NCBI RefSeq assembly: GCF_020889785.1
Contig: NZ_JACMYK010000004.1
Location: 113,699-177,698 of the forward strand
Reading direction: 5' to 3'
Origin: Bradyrhizobium acaciae
GTDB taxonomy: Bacteria > Pseudomonadota > Alphaproteobacteria > Rhizobiales > Xanthobacteraceae
DNA length: 64,000 nucleotides
The position numbers were made by a program, and so were the translations under genes. The notes beneath the pieces are model-generated. The model did not search any database. It was given only the letters and a program-made list of their open reading frames with translations, and was not told the origin of the DNA. Shown here one piece after another: positions 1 to 8,748 of the stretch. Positions within the stretch are counted from its first letter, which is position 1. Every line of letters begins with the position of its first letter.

Positions 1-573
1 GTTCGGGGTCAGGCCGACTTCGGCGCCCACGCCGAGCGCGCCTCCCCAGCGAACATCGTTGGTCCTGCCAAGCTCGGTGCCAGCAGCCACCGAGTTGACG
101 TGATAGGCATTGCTGGTCACCGCCGCACCGCCCTTGGCGTAAAGCAGCACGGCATTCAATGCGTAGCCGATGTGGCCGGTGAGCAATCCAAATGCATCTG
201 TCTTGGTGCCAACGGTGTCCGCTGGGAAAGCGGTGCTGACATTAGAGCCGCTGAAGTCGGCCCAGTTGCCTTGACCTTCGATGCCGTACACCGTTCTGAA
301 GATCTGCCAGCGATAGCCGATCTGGCCGCCGACGGTGCCGCCGGTCGAATTATGGCAGCCCTCGGAAGTGACGCCGCTGAAATTCCAGCAATTGTGACTC
401 GATCCCCAACCGCCATTGAGGCCGATATAGTAGCCGCTCCAGTCGTTGATCGGAGGTACCACAGGCAGCGTGGCCGCCTTGATGTTGACAGGCTGACCGC
501 CGAGGTCAGCGCCGAATGCGGGAGTTGCAGCGCTGAGTGCGATGCTTGCGGTCAGAACCAGCAAATTCTTCAT
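1..573 (-). CDS. Outer-membrane beta-barrel protein (Omp25/OmpA-like), 3' end cut by window edge
   Basis: The reading frame is open from an ATG at 573 to the window edge, giving about 190 residues without a stop. A signal peptide is visible (MKNLLVLTAS..., cleavage near the AFGADL boundary), followed by a proline-rich linker and the WSGYYIGLNGGWG block that opens the beta-barrel of Omp25/Omp31-type rhizobial surface proteins. Later blocks with GGTVGGQIGYRW and HIGYALN are further barrel hairpins. The family forms small eight-stranded outer-membrane barrels; the specific role is unknown. The C-terminal part lies outside the window. The family call is firm and the exact orthologue is not. Confidence 0.85.
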   Translation of the reverse strand, partial: MKNLLVLTASIALSAATPAFGADLGGQPVNIKAATLPVVPPINDWSGYYIGLNGGWGSSHNCWNFSGVTSEGCHNSTGGTVGGQIGYRWQIFRTVYGIEGQGNWADFSGSNVSTAFPADTVGTKTDAFGLLTGHIGYALNAVLLYAKGGAAVTSNAYHVNSVAAGTELGRTNDVRWGGALGVGAEVGLTPN

Positions 574-1432
574 TCCAGTGTCATTCCTTTTGATGCCCCC
601 GGCGCCGTGCGTCTTAACAACATGATTGCGAATTGCTGTAACTGAGGCACAACATTCCTCGGCAAGAAATGGGTCGAAACGCACGGTGCGTCAGGTTGTG
701 AGGCGCCTAACTTGCGGCGCCTCGACGAAAATGCGGCGACATTGATAGGGCGCCTCGTGGCGCGTTTGCCTGAAGACGAAGCGATCGTGATGGAACTGCG
801 CGACGCAATGCTGCGAGCGCATTGCTAAGCACTGCCACAACCAGGTTCTTGGCGATACGTCCGGATGCGCCTCGTTCCGCGGGCGTCGTCATGAGCCGCA
901 CAGATAATGGCGTCCTAATCAGGACGGGATTTATCTTGAGTCAGAAGTCGTGTCGCACCTTAAGAAGGTGGTAACTTGGTAATGACCCATCCGAGCCATT
1001 GATCAATCTAGATTTGGACAACCTGAAGATCCGGAGCGAGCTGTAACTGCTCTTGCCGCGACAGGAAAGCCAATCAAGCCGGTGCGCCACCAAGATTGTC
1101 TGCTGTCGTAGAATGTTGGTCACCGCGCTAGATGAAGCCGGCATCGAAATTGCCGAGACACATGCCAAGCTGCCAGCGACGGTGCACATTGTGTCACGTC
1201 GTGGCAACGCGTGCCCGTCCCGCCTTTCTTTGCCGGCGTGCTCCCGTTTCTATCCTACTGGTATGGGGACGACGAGAGCTCCACGAGCAGCGCTCTCTGA
1301 CGCAGTCGTCGGTATAGGTGAAGGTGAGCCGGGAAAACTCAGCTCGACCACGACCTGACACTTCGGGAGTTGACGACACCGTCCTTGTGCTGCCGATAAC
1401 AAGGGTGGCGGCCAGCTAGAGGAACGAACCAC
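574..1432. other. Gene-poor stretch
   Basis: Several short overlapping frames exist on both strands, but none has recognisable protein features together with a convincing ribosome binding site. No RNA gene or insertion-sequence end was recognised. It is typical decayed island DNA. Confidence 0.5.
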
Positions 1433-1678
1433 CTACCGTTTGCTCGGCGACGCCAGTTCCGCTCGTAAATTGCGGATCGCTTCGTTCGCCAGATACAGGG
1501 TATTTCGTTCACCGGTCCTGATCGAGCACTCCAGTAATGCTCGCAAGCGGCTGTGAAGGAACGTCTTGAGATGATGCGCCAGAACTGGGTCCTTCTCGAC
1601 AAAGCGCCACGCTTTTTCAAATGCGATACTTACGATAGCGTCTGGCGCTTGTACCTGGTCGGATATGATCTGATCCAT
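1433..1678 (-). CDS. Small hypothetical island protein, 81 aa
   Basis: The start is placed at ATG 1678 because a GGAG motif lies eight bases upstream; the longer frame upstream reads as low-complexity noise. The product is a compact, charged, probably helical protein (MDQIISDQVQ... to ...RAELASPSKR) with no signal peptide or membrane segment. It has the look of the many short conserved proteins of Bradyrhizobium symbiosis islands, but I cannot assign a function. It stands alone, with no close neighbour on the same strand. Confidence 0.5.
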   Translation of the reverse strand: MDQIISDQVQAPDAIVSIAFEKAWRFVEKDPVLAHHLKTFLHSRLRALLECSIRTGERNTLYLANEAIRNLRAELASPSKR

Positions 1679-2634
1679 CTCGAAACTCCTCGAGGCACAA
1701 GGTAAAAGATTCGTCCGAAGCGTACCGACGAGCTGCGGCCTGTCTTGACCGGCAAGAAGTCGGAGCCCCAGCAAAAAATGTGTGTCGAGCTGCTCGCGGC
1801 GCACAGTGAACTTTATAATGCCGCTTGTTGAAGTCCCGATGACCGAATGTCGAAGTGCCAGCGCGAGTCGAACGATTCTGGATTGGCTGAGGAGACCCTG
1901 CGTAACATCTGTCTCTTTGCGCCCCGCATCTTGTTGCCCGGCGTTCGCCCTTCGCCGCTTGCGGGCCGACACTCCCAAGAGTCAGTCGAGCTATAGCCGT
2001 CTTACGAAGCAGGCTGTTCACTACATTCAAACGTTGAAAGCTAAGAAGTGCTCTGGGAGATGTCGTATGCGCTCTTTATGTCGCATCCGGCTGTGTGGCT
2101 CATTCTCGACAATCCGTTCGTGTGCTTCCCGACATGCGTCAACAGCCTGGCTACATCTGCCGGCTTCGCACGGCACCACATTTGCGATACGGTTCTGCTA
2201 CGGATAGGTCGCACGAAAGAAACGGGACAAGCTATCGCGACAATTGCGGTGATCTGCCAGGAGCTCATTCTGGCAACGAAATATATGGTGGTCCGCAACT
2301 TTAGAATACGGCGGCCGCCATCAGGGGGCAGCTCATGCTGCCAAGATCCGAATATCGGAAGGCGGGGTTAACCGTGCGGTGTCTCGCCCGAATAAAGAAA
2401 AACTGCGAGCGCGTAAGATGCCATGATCGAGCGCTTGGGGTGCAGTCCAGCGGAGATCGGATGGATGTCTCGCTCCTCGAAGTGAAATGATCAGCACGCC
2501 GAGGCGGCTCACTCACGTAGCGGTGAGCCACGGTCTCAAAGCGGCCTTATCCATTTGTAGGAGAGCAGCAACGGTCAGCCCAGCGATGAAGCGTTCGCTG
2601 AGCGGCCGTCAACTGCAGAAGAGCAAAGCGGCTC
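1679..2634. other. Gene-poor stretch
   Basis: Only short overlapping frames of arginine- and serine-rich composition are present, as expected from GC-rich non-coding DNA. Nothing is recognised. Confidence 0.4.
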
Positions 2635-3009
2635 TCAGCCCGCCGCACGCGCCAGAATCAATCTGGCAATCCACATCTGGTTGGCCGGAGTGCGCAGTGC
2701 AGGTGGTAAGGCGGCCACTGCCTGATCGAGAAGGCGCCCCAAGATTTGAAGCTCTTCTGGATTGTAGACGCCTTGGTCCCGTCTCATTCGCGCTGCTCGT
2801 TCGCCGCCTGGATGGCCACCGGTGCTCGTATCGCCGAGCTGGCCGAGCTCGAGTTCCGCTGATACCATTTCGTTCGTGAGTGCGTTGAGCAGCTGGATTG
2901 CCTCGAGCTCGTTGCTTCCTTCGCGGACGAGAGTTGCTACGATATCGAGTTGTAGTTCGATGCGATCCTCAAGGTCTTGCATGCGTGAATTCGAAGGGTC
3001 AAGTTCCAC
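2635..3009 (-). CDS. Small hypothetical protein with C-terminal 'PEEL...LPPALRTP' domain, 124 aa
   Basis: It starts at GTG 3009, preceded by GGAG at good spacing. The N-terminal half (about residues 5-60) is acidic and heptad-like, probably helical. The C-terminal half (about 80-124) carries YNPEELQILG, then LPPALRTP, then ARLILARAAG. The same block recurs in the 69-aa protein at 8122-8331 (FDPEELSFLG, LPPSMRTP, AKLILERTAAG), so the two are paralogues sharing one domain. No function is known to me. The conserved pattern in two distant loci is the best evidence that both are real genes. Confidence 0.65.
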   Translation of the reverse strand: MELDPSNSRMQDLEDRIELQLDIVATLVREGSNELEAIQLLNALTNEMVSAELELGQLGDTSTGGHPGGERAARMRRDQGVYNPEELQILGRLLDQAVAALPPALRTPANQMWIARLILARAAG

Positions 3010-4184
3010 AGTGCTGCTCCAGACTAATTAAACGAGATTGACGTGTAGTTTTGTATTCGTTCCGGTTTGCGAGGCAGCCGATGCGGTGCATGACCGAATT
3101 GCCGCTGCACAAGACAACTCGCACATGGCAACCAAAGAAAGGGACAGGCTCGTCTCGCAGAAAGACCCGAAGGAGGTAAGTCGCTATAGCTCGACTCCTT
3201 GATTGAGCTATCGAGCCGGCGCACGCCAAGCTAGCAGACTTCGCAGGAACGCCGTTGGCATAGGCGGAGCCCACTGAACAGCGTGGAGCGGATGGGCGGC
3301 ATGAGAACCCCGCGATCAAATGGCGTAAGTGGGCGGCAAGTTTTGTCGCGTAGCCTTTCGCATCGCCGAAATCGACCTCAGTGCGCGGCGTTGATACCAG
3401 CACGTCCTTTTTGTGTTTAAGGAAGTCAGATGGCTGTCGTCGCACTACTTGAGAATCGCAACTTCGTGGAAGTAAGGGGGCTGTCCAGCTGGTCAGGTCG
3501 GCAAGCCTTGCCGCGGCTGGCGCCACAGGCAGTGCGCCTGCCTGGCTTCTATGCGACGCACGCATGCAACCCGGCCAATGCGCGTGAGAAGCACCTGATC
3601 TTCGGTGAGGCCTTTAGGATGACGATATTGCTGTCGGCGACTTCGAATGAGGGCCGTACGGCTTGGCGAGCCTTCCGGCTGAAGCTAGACCACTTGTGGC
3701 GCGGTTTCAAAGGTCGAGGGATACCGATGGTGGTGCTGCCGCGAAAGGTTTGAGCCGACCTGCGACTTGGCAGAAAGCAAAGGGGGTCCATGGTCACACG
3801 AGCTTCGTTAAAGGTGCTTTCCGGAAACCGGTGAGCGACTATGGTGCATTTGGCGGAAATTCGTAAAATCGAAAGTTTTGATGGGATGCATCCAGGCCGC
3901 GGATAGCGCGCGACTATCCTTGACCTGCTCTGGACGACGCATAAGACAAGCCCGCGTACGGGTTGAGCCGGTTTGTCATGCCAACGCTATTCAACCAGTC
4001 ATGTCGCTGCCGACGACATCGGCTGCGCGGCCGGCAAAGTGATGCTTGAGGTCGCGCCTATATCCTGGTGGGTTTGGGATCTCCCGTTGAGCAAGAAGGA
4101 ACGGCTTGATCGCACGCAAATGGCACGTGCGGAATGCCAAGAACTGGCCGGGCATCCCGCAGTCGCAAAGTTGAATAGACATTG
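3010..4184. other. Gene-poor stretch
   Basis: Overlapping frames up to 188 codons occur on both strands, but their composition is shadow-like and no domain or start signal is convincing. Confidence 0.4.
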
Positions 4185-5282
4185 TCAGCCAAAGCTATCG
4201 ATGATTTCGGCTCTGATCGCGCTCGCGGTGTATAGTGAAACGTCGAGCGGAAGGTGCCCAAATGCAAGCTGGCAGAGCAGGTAGTTGGTACCTGCCTCTT
4301 CCATCTGATTAAGAAGCTGCTGTCGGGCGGAAGCTGGCGTTCCGACGACGCACAATTGGTTCTCCAAGGCTGCATCGAATGAAAGCGGCAGGGTCGGCGG
4401 TGTCGGAGTGGCGTTCAACTCGTAAAGGAACTTAAAGCTATCCAGCCATTGTCCATAAGCGGTTTCGGCAGCCGCATGAGCGTCTCCGTCAGATCTCGCA
4501 ATCACGATCATACGAGCTAACCCTAGGAATGGCTCTCGATCGTCCGTGGCTGTGCAGCGCGCACGACGGGAACGAAAAGCATCCGTGATGCTTCGGACAG
4601 CAGAGGCGGGACCGACACACGCCAGATTTGCACCATTTGCCGCGGCCCATTCCGCCGATTCGGTCCGATTGCTGGCGATCCATGTCGGCGGATAAGGGCG
4701 CTGATGAGGCCTCAAGGTTAAGGGTACACTGTTCAGCTCAAAATGGCTTCCTTGGTAGGATAACGTATCGCTCTTCAGCGCAGCATTTAAGATTTCGCTG
4801 GATTCCATATAGCGGCTTGGCGCCGCGCCTGCGCTGATGCCGAAATAGCCCCATTCGATCGGCTGGGAGCCGCGCCCAATACCGAGTTCGAGCCTGCCGC
4901 CGCTCAATTGATCAAGCATGCAGATTTCTTCGAACGCGCGCAATGGATGATAGAGGTTGAGCAACAGAACAAGCGGACCAAAGCGAAGCCTCCGGGTGCG
5001 CTGCGCAAGACTTGCTAGAAACAGGTTCGGCGAAGGCCCTCTGCCATGAGGGGTGCAGTGGTGCTCGGCCAGGTGATAAGCGTAAAAGCCCAGAGAATCA
5101 CACGTCTCCGCCAGCTTGAGACGATCTTCATACTGGCGCGCAATGTCGCGGCCGTCGTCGTCCAAGTGGTCAAAGATTGCGCATGTCAGTCGTGAGGGAA
5201 GGCCGCTTTTCACTCGATTATCTCCGATTGCGAATGGGAGTCCTGGTTGTGCCGTCGGCCTCAGAGACATGGCGTGCATCAC
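4185..5282 (-). CDS. LLM-class flavin-dependent monooxygenase (bacterial luciferase family)
   Basis: At about 365 aa this is the usual length of single-chain luciferase-like monooxygenases. Family blocks are visible: YAYHLAEHHC near residue 65, LASLAQRTRRLRFGPLV near 90, EEICMLDQLSGGRLELGIGRG near 120-140 (FMN phosphate and barrel region) and PPTWIASNR near 200. Members oxidise small organic substrates with O2 and reduced FMN delivered by a separate flavin reductase; a candidate reductase gene lies far away at 38887-39432. The gene is flanked downstream by gene-poor DNA and upstream by an IS remnant. Start codons GTG 5282 and ATG 5279 are adjacent and equally possible. The substrate is unknown. 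Confidence 0.85.
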   Translation of the reverse strand: MMHAMSLRPTAQPGLPFAIGDNRVKSGLPSRLTCAIFDHLDDDGRDIARQYEDRLKLAETCDSLGFYAYHLAEHHCTPHGRGPSPNLFLASLAQRTRRLRFGPLVLLLNLYHPLRAFEEICMLDQLSGGRLELGIGRGSQPIEWGYFGISAGAAPSRYMESSEILNAALKSDTLSYQGSHFELNSVPLTLRPHQRPYPPTWIASNRTESAEWAAANGANLACVGPASAVRSITDAFRSRRARCTATDDREPFLGLARMIVIARSDGDAHAAAETAYGQWLDSFKFLYELNATPTPPTLPLSFDAALENQLCVVGTPASARQQLLNQMEEAGTNYLLCQLAFGHLPLDVSLYTASAIRAEIIDSFG

Positions 5283-5368
5283 TTGGCCGATCTGGCTATT
5301 TTGCGGGAGCTAACGCTCTGGGCGTGCGCCATGCAGCGTGGGCGTGAGAACCTGCCTATTGTTTGCGA

Positions 5369-5629
5369 CTACTTTGATAGGAGTTCGCGAAGTGCATCCA
5401 CGCCAAGCATCTGCTCGACCAGAAGTGTTTTTAGCTTCGCGTTCTCCTCTTCCAGGGCGTTCAACCGCTTGGCGGCCGAAACGTCCATGCCGCCGAACTT
5501 GGCCTTCCAGTCGTGGATCATCGCTTCGGAGATCCTGTGTCTGTGAGCTAGATCAGCCGGCTTCGCACCTGCTCCTTGCTCGTTCAGTATCGCGATAATT
5601 TGCTCTTCTGTGAATTTCGGTCGTTTCAT
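5369..5629 (-). mobile_element. IS3-family transposase OrfA, remnant without OrfB
   Basis: The 86-aa product begins MKRPKFTEEQIIAIL and continues with a helix-turn-helix (ADLAHRHRISEAMIHDWKAKFGG) and a leucine-zipper-like tail (NALEEENAKLKTLLVEQML). This is the standard OrfA of IS3 elements, close to the IS407 subgroup. In an intact element OrfB, carrying the DDE catalytic domain, follows by programmed frameshift; here only about 90 bp separate the OrfA stop from the monooxygenase gene, so OrfB is missing. The piece is an inactive remnant. Confidence 0.85.
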
Positions 5630-5890
5630 CTGTACGTTCCGTTTTGCGCAGCACTTGCACTCGAAGTGCAGGCAATATGCATGCAGTAGATTTTCCGAGT
5701 TGTCGCGATGTCGGATGGAGCGTTACATCCTTCATCCCAAATGGATCGGCAGTTGTGCCCGAAAGTAGAACAACGTCCCAGGATGCGCAGTCGGACAGGA
5801 GAGCTGATCGAAGTCATGTCGATAACATTCTCAAGGTTGTAACTCTTTCCGATCGTCGAGGCGCCATGCCCGAATTGCCGGCTGCCGGAA

Positions 5891-6140
5891 TCAATGTGAA
5901 GTCGTTATCGGCAATCCGCTTCGCAACGAGCGGCGTCCCATCAAACTGGCCGGCGGTCGGATCGCGCTCACATAGACCTTCAGTTTGTCGTAAGTCGCTT
6001 TGAATCGGTCGAGGCGCTTAAACAATTGACAAGCAACGCGCTGGCGAAACAGCGATTGGATCGCGATCGCGTTTCGCGCAATGTGAGGTCGCCGGAAGCT
6101 ACGAAGTGCGGTTGCATTTGTCAGCATGGGCGGTCGACGG
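5891..6140 (-). pseudogene. Possible decayed IS5-type transposase C-terminus
   Basis: A frame on the minus strand carries ARNAIAIQSLF, KRLDRFKATYDKLK and YVSAIRPPASL. This resembles the C-terminal block of IS5-type transposases (RN.IER.F..LK..RR.ATRYDKL....A.I..AA...W) in a damaged form. No full catalytic domain or inverted repeats were found. The call rests on one short similarity seen by eye. Confidence 0.3.
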
Positions 6141-6265
6141 AGAGATTGCCGCGGCGGTTTGGTTGTCATGGCTGCCGTCTCAAGAGCGGAAAGACGCAGC
6201 ATTCCCAATCAGACTGTTGCGGATGTTTGAGTGACGGGTTGCAAGAACTGGCCTTAATCGGGATG

Positions 6266-6418
6266 CTATTTGTCTACCATCGGACGAAGCTCCTCCTCTA
6301 CGTCGACGTCTGGTAATTCTGCGAGCGCTGCAGCGAGGGCGACGAGCGTGCCGAAAGCAGCGAGCACTAGAAAGCTCGCGAGTACAACGGCAGAAAGATC
6401 CTGATGTCGTTTCATCAT
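6266..6418 (-). CDS. Small single-pass membrane protein, 50 aa
   Basis: The ATG at 6418 overlaps the stop of the LivK-like ORF upstream in an ATGA arrangement, which suggests translational coupling. The product starts MMKRHQDLS, has one hydrophobic segment (about residues 9-33, AVVLASFLVLAAFGTLVALAAAL) and ends in an acidic tail (ELPDVDVEEELRPMVDK). The positive N-terminus predicts an N-in, C-out topology. I do not recognise the family. A clean membrane segment joined to an exact start-stop overlap makes it more credible than its length alone would. Confidence 0.5.
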   Translation of the reverse strand: MMKRHQDLSAVVLASFLVLAAFGTLVALAAALAELPDVDVEEELRPMVDK

Positions 6419-6966
6419 CCGTGTCGGGGGCTAGGTTGAGGGAGAAGGGCTGTGGTCGCGTCGATCAATTCTGATGAATGTATTCGGCCGCAAGCGTCCT
6501 GCTGGTCATCGCGGCCGCAGATCCGAATTACGGTCGGGATGCCGCATTCCGTTAGCTGAGGATTTGTCGGACCAGGTGACAATTGGATGATACCTGTTTC
6601 GGCATAGACGTCGGATGCGGAGATGGACAAAGACGAGCAAAGATGGCCGACGACCAAACGCACCTGAGTCATTGTGAGCTTATTTGTAACGGCTACCGCT
6701 TGCTTTGGGTCGCAGGCGTCATCAGCGACACTCAGTAGCACCTGGGTGTTGGGAAGGAGGCGCGAAGCGTTCGATGCCTCGACCGCCGCAGCGGCGCCGT
6801 TGCGCATCTGCGCGCCGAACGCCACGCTGCTTCCGCTCATCGGGCCAGCCTCGGCAATATGAATGTCCAAAGCCCACGCAGTCGAGGCGAGGGCACAGAA
6901 AACGAAGGCCGCGCCTGCAGCTGGAGTGTAACGCCTATTCAACACTGCAGAACTCCTAGTGCTCAT
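6415..6966 (-). pseudogene. LivK-type periplasmic binding protein, C-terminally truncated (183 aa)
   Basis: A signal peptide (residues 1-33, ending ...STAWA) precedes HIAEAGPMSGS, typical of the N-terminal lobe of branched-chain amino-acid type binding proteins (Peripla_BP_6). Further family blocks are QMRNGAAAAVEA, ADDACDPKQAVAVTNKL, VVGHLCS and SPGPTNPQLTE. The frame then reads RICGRDDQQ, where the family continues for another 200 residues, but ends after about 30 unrelated residues. Intact relatives are about 370 aa. It is therefore a truncated or frameshifted gene, though its stop overlaps a small membrane ORF as if still in an operon. A 32-bp promoter-like repeat lies about 100 bp upstream of the start. 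From memory, B. japonicum has nolYZ downstream of nolA; whether this locus corresponds is unverified. Confidence 0.65.
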
Positions 6967-7062
6967 CTCGATCTAAGCCCAACCGTCTGCGGCCAGCACG
7001 GGCCCGCAGGTCGAAGGATCGCCAAGCAAAGCATGCGTCAGCTCGGACAACGACCATGGCGG

Positions 7063-7094
7063 AGCCTACAATTTGACGTTACGTGCGATTCAAG
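7063..7094 (-). promoter_or_regulatory. Putative NolA (MerR-type) box 1, upstream of LivK-like gene
   Basis: Read on the minus strand: CTTGAAT, then CGCACGTAACGTCAAATTG (19 bp), then TAGGCT. TTGAAT acts as -35 and TAGGCT as -10 with the stretched 19-bp spacer typical of MerR-activated promoters. It is one of six copies in the window and lies 97 bp upstream of the LivK-like ATG at 6966. Confidence 0.6.
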
Positions 7095-7286
7095 TCTCCC
7101 CTGAACGGGAGAGCTTCGCTTAATGCATCAGAGAAGGCGGCGGATCGCCGGGAGCCTCGCAGAAAATCTGACCAGTGATTGGTAAAGCTGCCGCCGGGCA
7201 TCAAAGCCGGCGGATCACGCCGAACCGCCATGACGATCGAGCCGGCCAAGCGGATTGGTCAAGCCGTCCGGAGCTACCCTGTGATC

Positions 7287-8000
7287 TCAGTATGGCTGAT
7301 CCTCCAGGCCGGCGAGGGCAAGATCGAGATATTGCATGAGGCAGGGATCCCAACCAGCCAAACTGCGTGGGGCGCTTAGGCGTGCGAGGACCTTCAGAAT
7401 CGTCGAAACCCGAGAATCCGCTCCAGCGATTTCGCCGATCAGCAGGCGCGCGGCAATCGCGACGGCCTTCGCGCGATCGCCGCAAGGGTGTTCGCCTCTA
7501 TCCATACAATCGCGCAGGTCGTCCCGAATGCGTCGCCATCGCTCCTCGCGCTCTGCAGCCAACCTGCATGTGCATCGGGACGCTTGACTACGTGTCTCAA
7601 CCCGCGACATGGCATCCAAGGTGGCAGGTAGCTCATCCACGCTGACCTGAACGTCCCTGTCGGTCGTCATGTTGCGCAATCGATCTCGCAACAGCGTTGC
7701 TCGAGCAACTTGAAGCTCTATACGCTCCAAATGTTTGCGCAATAGGTCGGTCAGCGAAGTCGTTCCCTCCATAGCTTTACGGATCTCGTAAAGGGAGAAG
7801 CCAAGCTCGCGTAGCGCCCGAATCTGGTGAACCCGCTGGACGCTTTCGCGGTCGTACATCCGGTGGCCGCCATCCGTGCGCTCTGAAGCGGCTAACAGGC
7901 CGGTGTGTTCATAATGATGCAGCGTGCGTACCGTCACTCCGGTCGCTTCCGCTAGTTCGCCAATGCGCCATCGACGCCGTCTTGGTGTAGCTTTGCTCAT
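7287..8000 (-). CDS. nolA: NolA, MerR-family nodulation regulator
   Basis: The product is 237 aa from ATG 8000, matching the B. japonicum NolA length. Residues 10-80 form the MerR winged helix (RIGELAEATGVTVRTLHHYEHTGLL, RMYDRESVQRV), followed by the dimerisation helix and the C-terminal region containing CTCRLAAEREERWRRI and GWDPCLMQYLDLALAG. NolA is known to control host-specific nodulation and, through nodD2, to repress nod genes; in B. japonicum three proteins arise from internal ATGs, and internal methionines are present here. The -10 of a 32-bp MerR-type promoter element ends 16 bp upstream of this ATG, implying autoregulation and a very short leader. It lies upstream of the LivK-like gene and downstream of nodD2 on the same strand. 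Confidence 0.95.
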   Translation of the reverse strand: MSKATPRRRRWRIGELAEATGVTVRTLHHYEHTGLLAASERTDGGHRMYDRESVQRVHQIRALRELGFSLYEIRKAMEGTTSLTDLLRKHLERIELQVARATLLRDRLRNMTTDRDVQVSVDELPATLDAMSRVETRSQASRCTCRLAAEREERWRRIRDDLRDCMDRGEHPCGDRAKAVAIAARLLIGEIAGADSRVSTILKVLARLSAPRSLAGWDPCLMQYLDLALAGLEDQPY

Positions 8001-8015
8001 GTTGTTCAATTTCAA

Positions 8016-8047
8016 AGCCTACAACCTGACGTCACGTTGGATTCAAG
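8016..8047 (-). promoter_or_regulatory. Putative NolA box 2, nolA promoter
   Basis: Minus strand: CTTGAAT, CCAACGTGACGTCAGGTTG (19 bp), TAGGCT. The dyad ACGTGACGT sits in the spacer. The -10 is only about 16 bp before the nolA ATG, so the transcript would have a leader of roughly 10 nt with no ribosome binding site. Confidence 0.65.
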
Positions 8048-8121
8048 CCATTTCAAAGCTCTAGCTGGATCGTCTTCCATTCCAGCGCAGAAGTGGTGAC
8101 TATCCTTAGAACGGCGCGCGA

Positions 8122-8331
8122 TCAACCCTGAGGAGAAAGGGTGATCAACAGGTTAGTTAAGCATGCCAGCTGGGTATTGCCTGCCGCTGTACGCTCCAGG
8201 ATCAGTTTGGCGATCGCCGTTCGATTATCCGGAGTTCGCATTGATGGCGGCAGCGCGAAGACTGTCCTGTCAAAAAGGCTCCCCAAGAAAGAAAGCTCTT
8301 CGGGATCGAATACTCCGTTGTATTGCTCCAA
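8122..8331 (-). CDS. Small hypothetical protein, 69 aa, paralogue of the 2635-3009 product
   Basis: The start is TTG 8331, chosen because a perfect AAGGAG lies seven bases upstream. The protein consists of the FDPEELSFLG / LPPSMRTP / AKLILERTAAG domain plus a short tail, and matches the C-terminal half of the 124-aa protein at 2635-3009. It lies just upstream of nolA on the same strand, but box 2 lies between them, so nolA need not depend on it. Function unknown. Confidence 0.6.
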   Translation of the reverse strand: MEQYNGVFDPEELSFLGSLFDRTVFALPPSMRTPDNRTAIAKLILERTAAGNTQLACLTNLLITLSPQG

Positions 8332-8748
8332 CGTACGGCTCCTTATTCGTCATTGTGTTGGCATAGCGCACCTCGTCAAGACGTTTGGCCGAGGTGGGGC
8401 CAAAAGAAGTCAGACCCGCGGCGCGAGATAAGCAAAGATGCGATACGCTCCAGGGTGATGCGACAGGGCAACACGCATGTGCGATGCCTTGCGTGGCCGA
8501 CGCAAGTCAAACATCATATGCACAACCAATCGGCACTGCGTTGGCTGCTCGTGGGCTGGATCTCCGACGATGCCGAAGCGCCCGATGATTGCGAGCGCCG
8601 CAACCGATTCGCCATCGGCGCGGGCTTGTGACGATCGCCAACTATGAGGGGCTTTGACGAGAGACAACGACTTCGAGCGAGGCGATGCAAAATTGCACGC
8701 GTTGGGACACCGTCCGGGTGCCGGGTTCGTTCACCTTTGGCAACGGCC
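8332..8748. other. Intergenic stretch between nodD2 and the small ORF
   Basis: There is no convincing gene, promoter element or repeat in this 417-bp stretch. Confidence 0.4.

Noticed and set aside
2999..3565. 188-codon minus-strand frame
   Set aside because: Composition typical of non-coding GC-rich DNA; no family or start signal.
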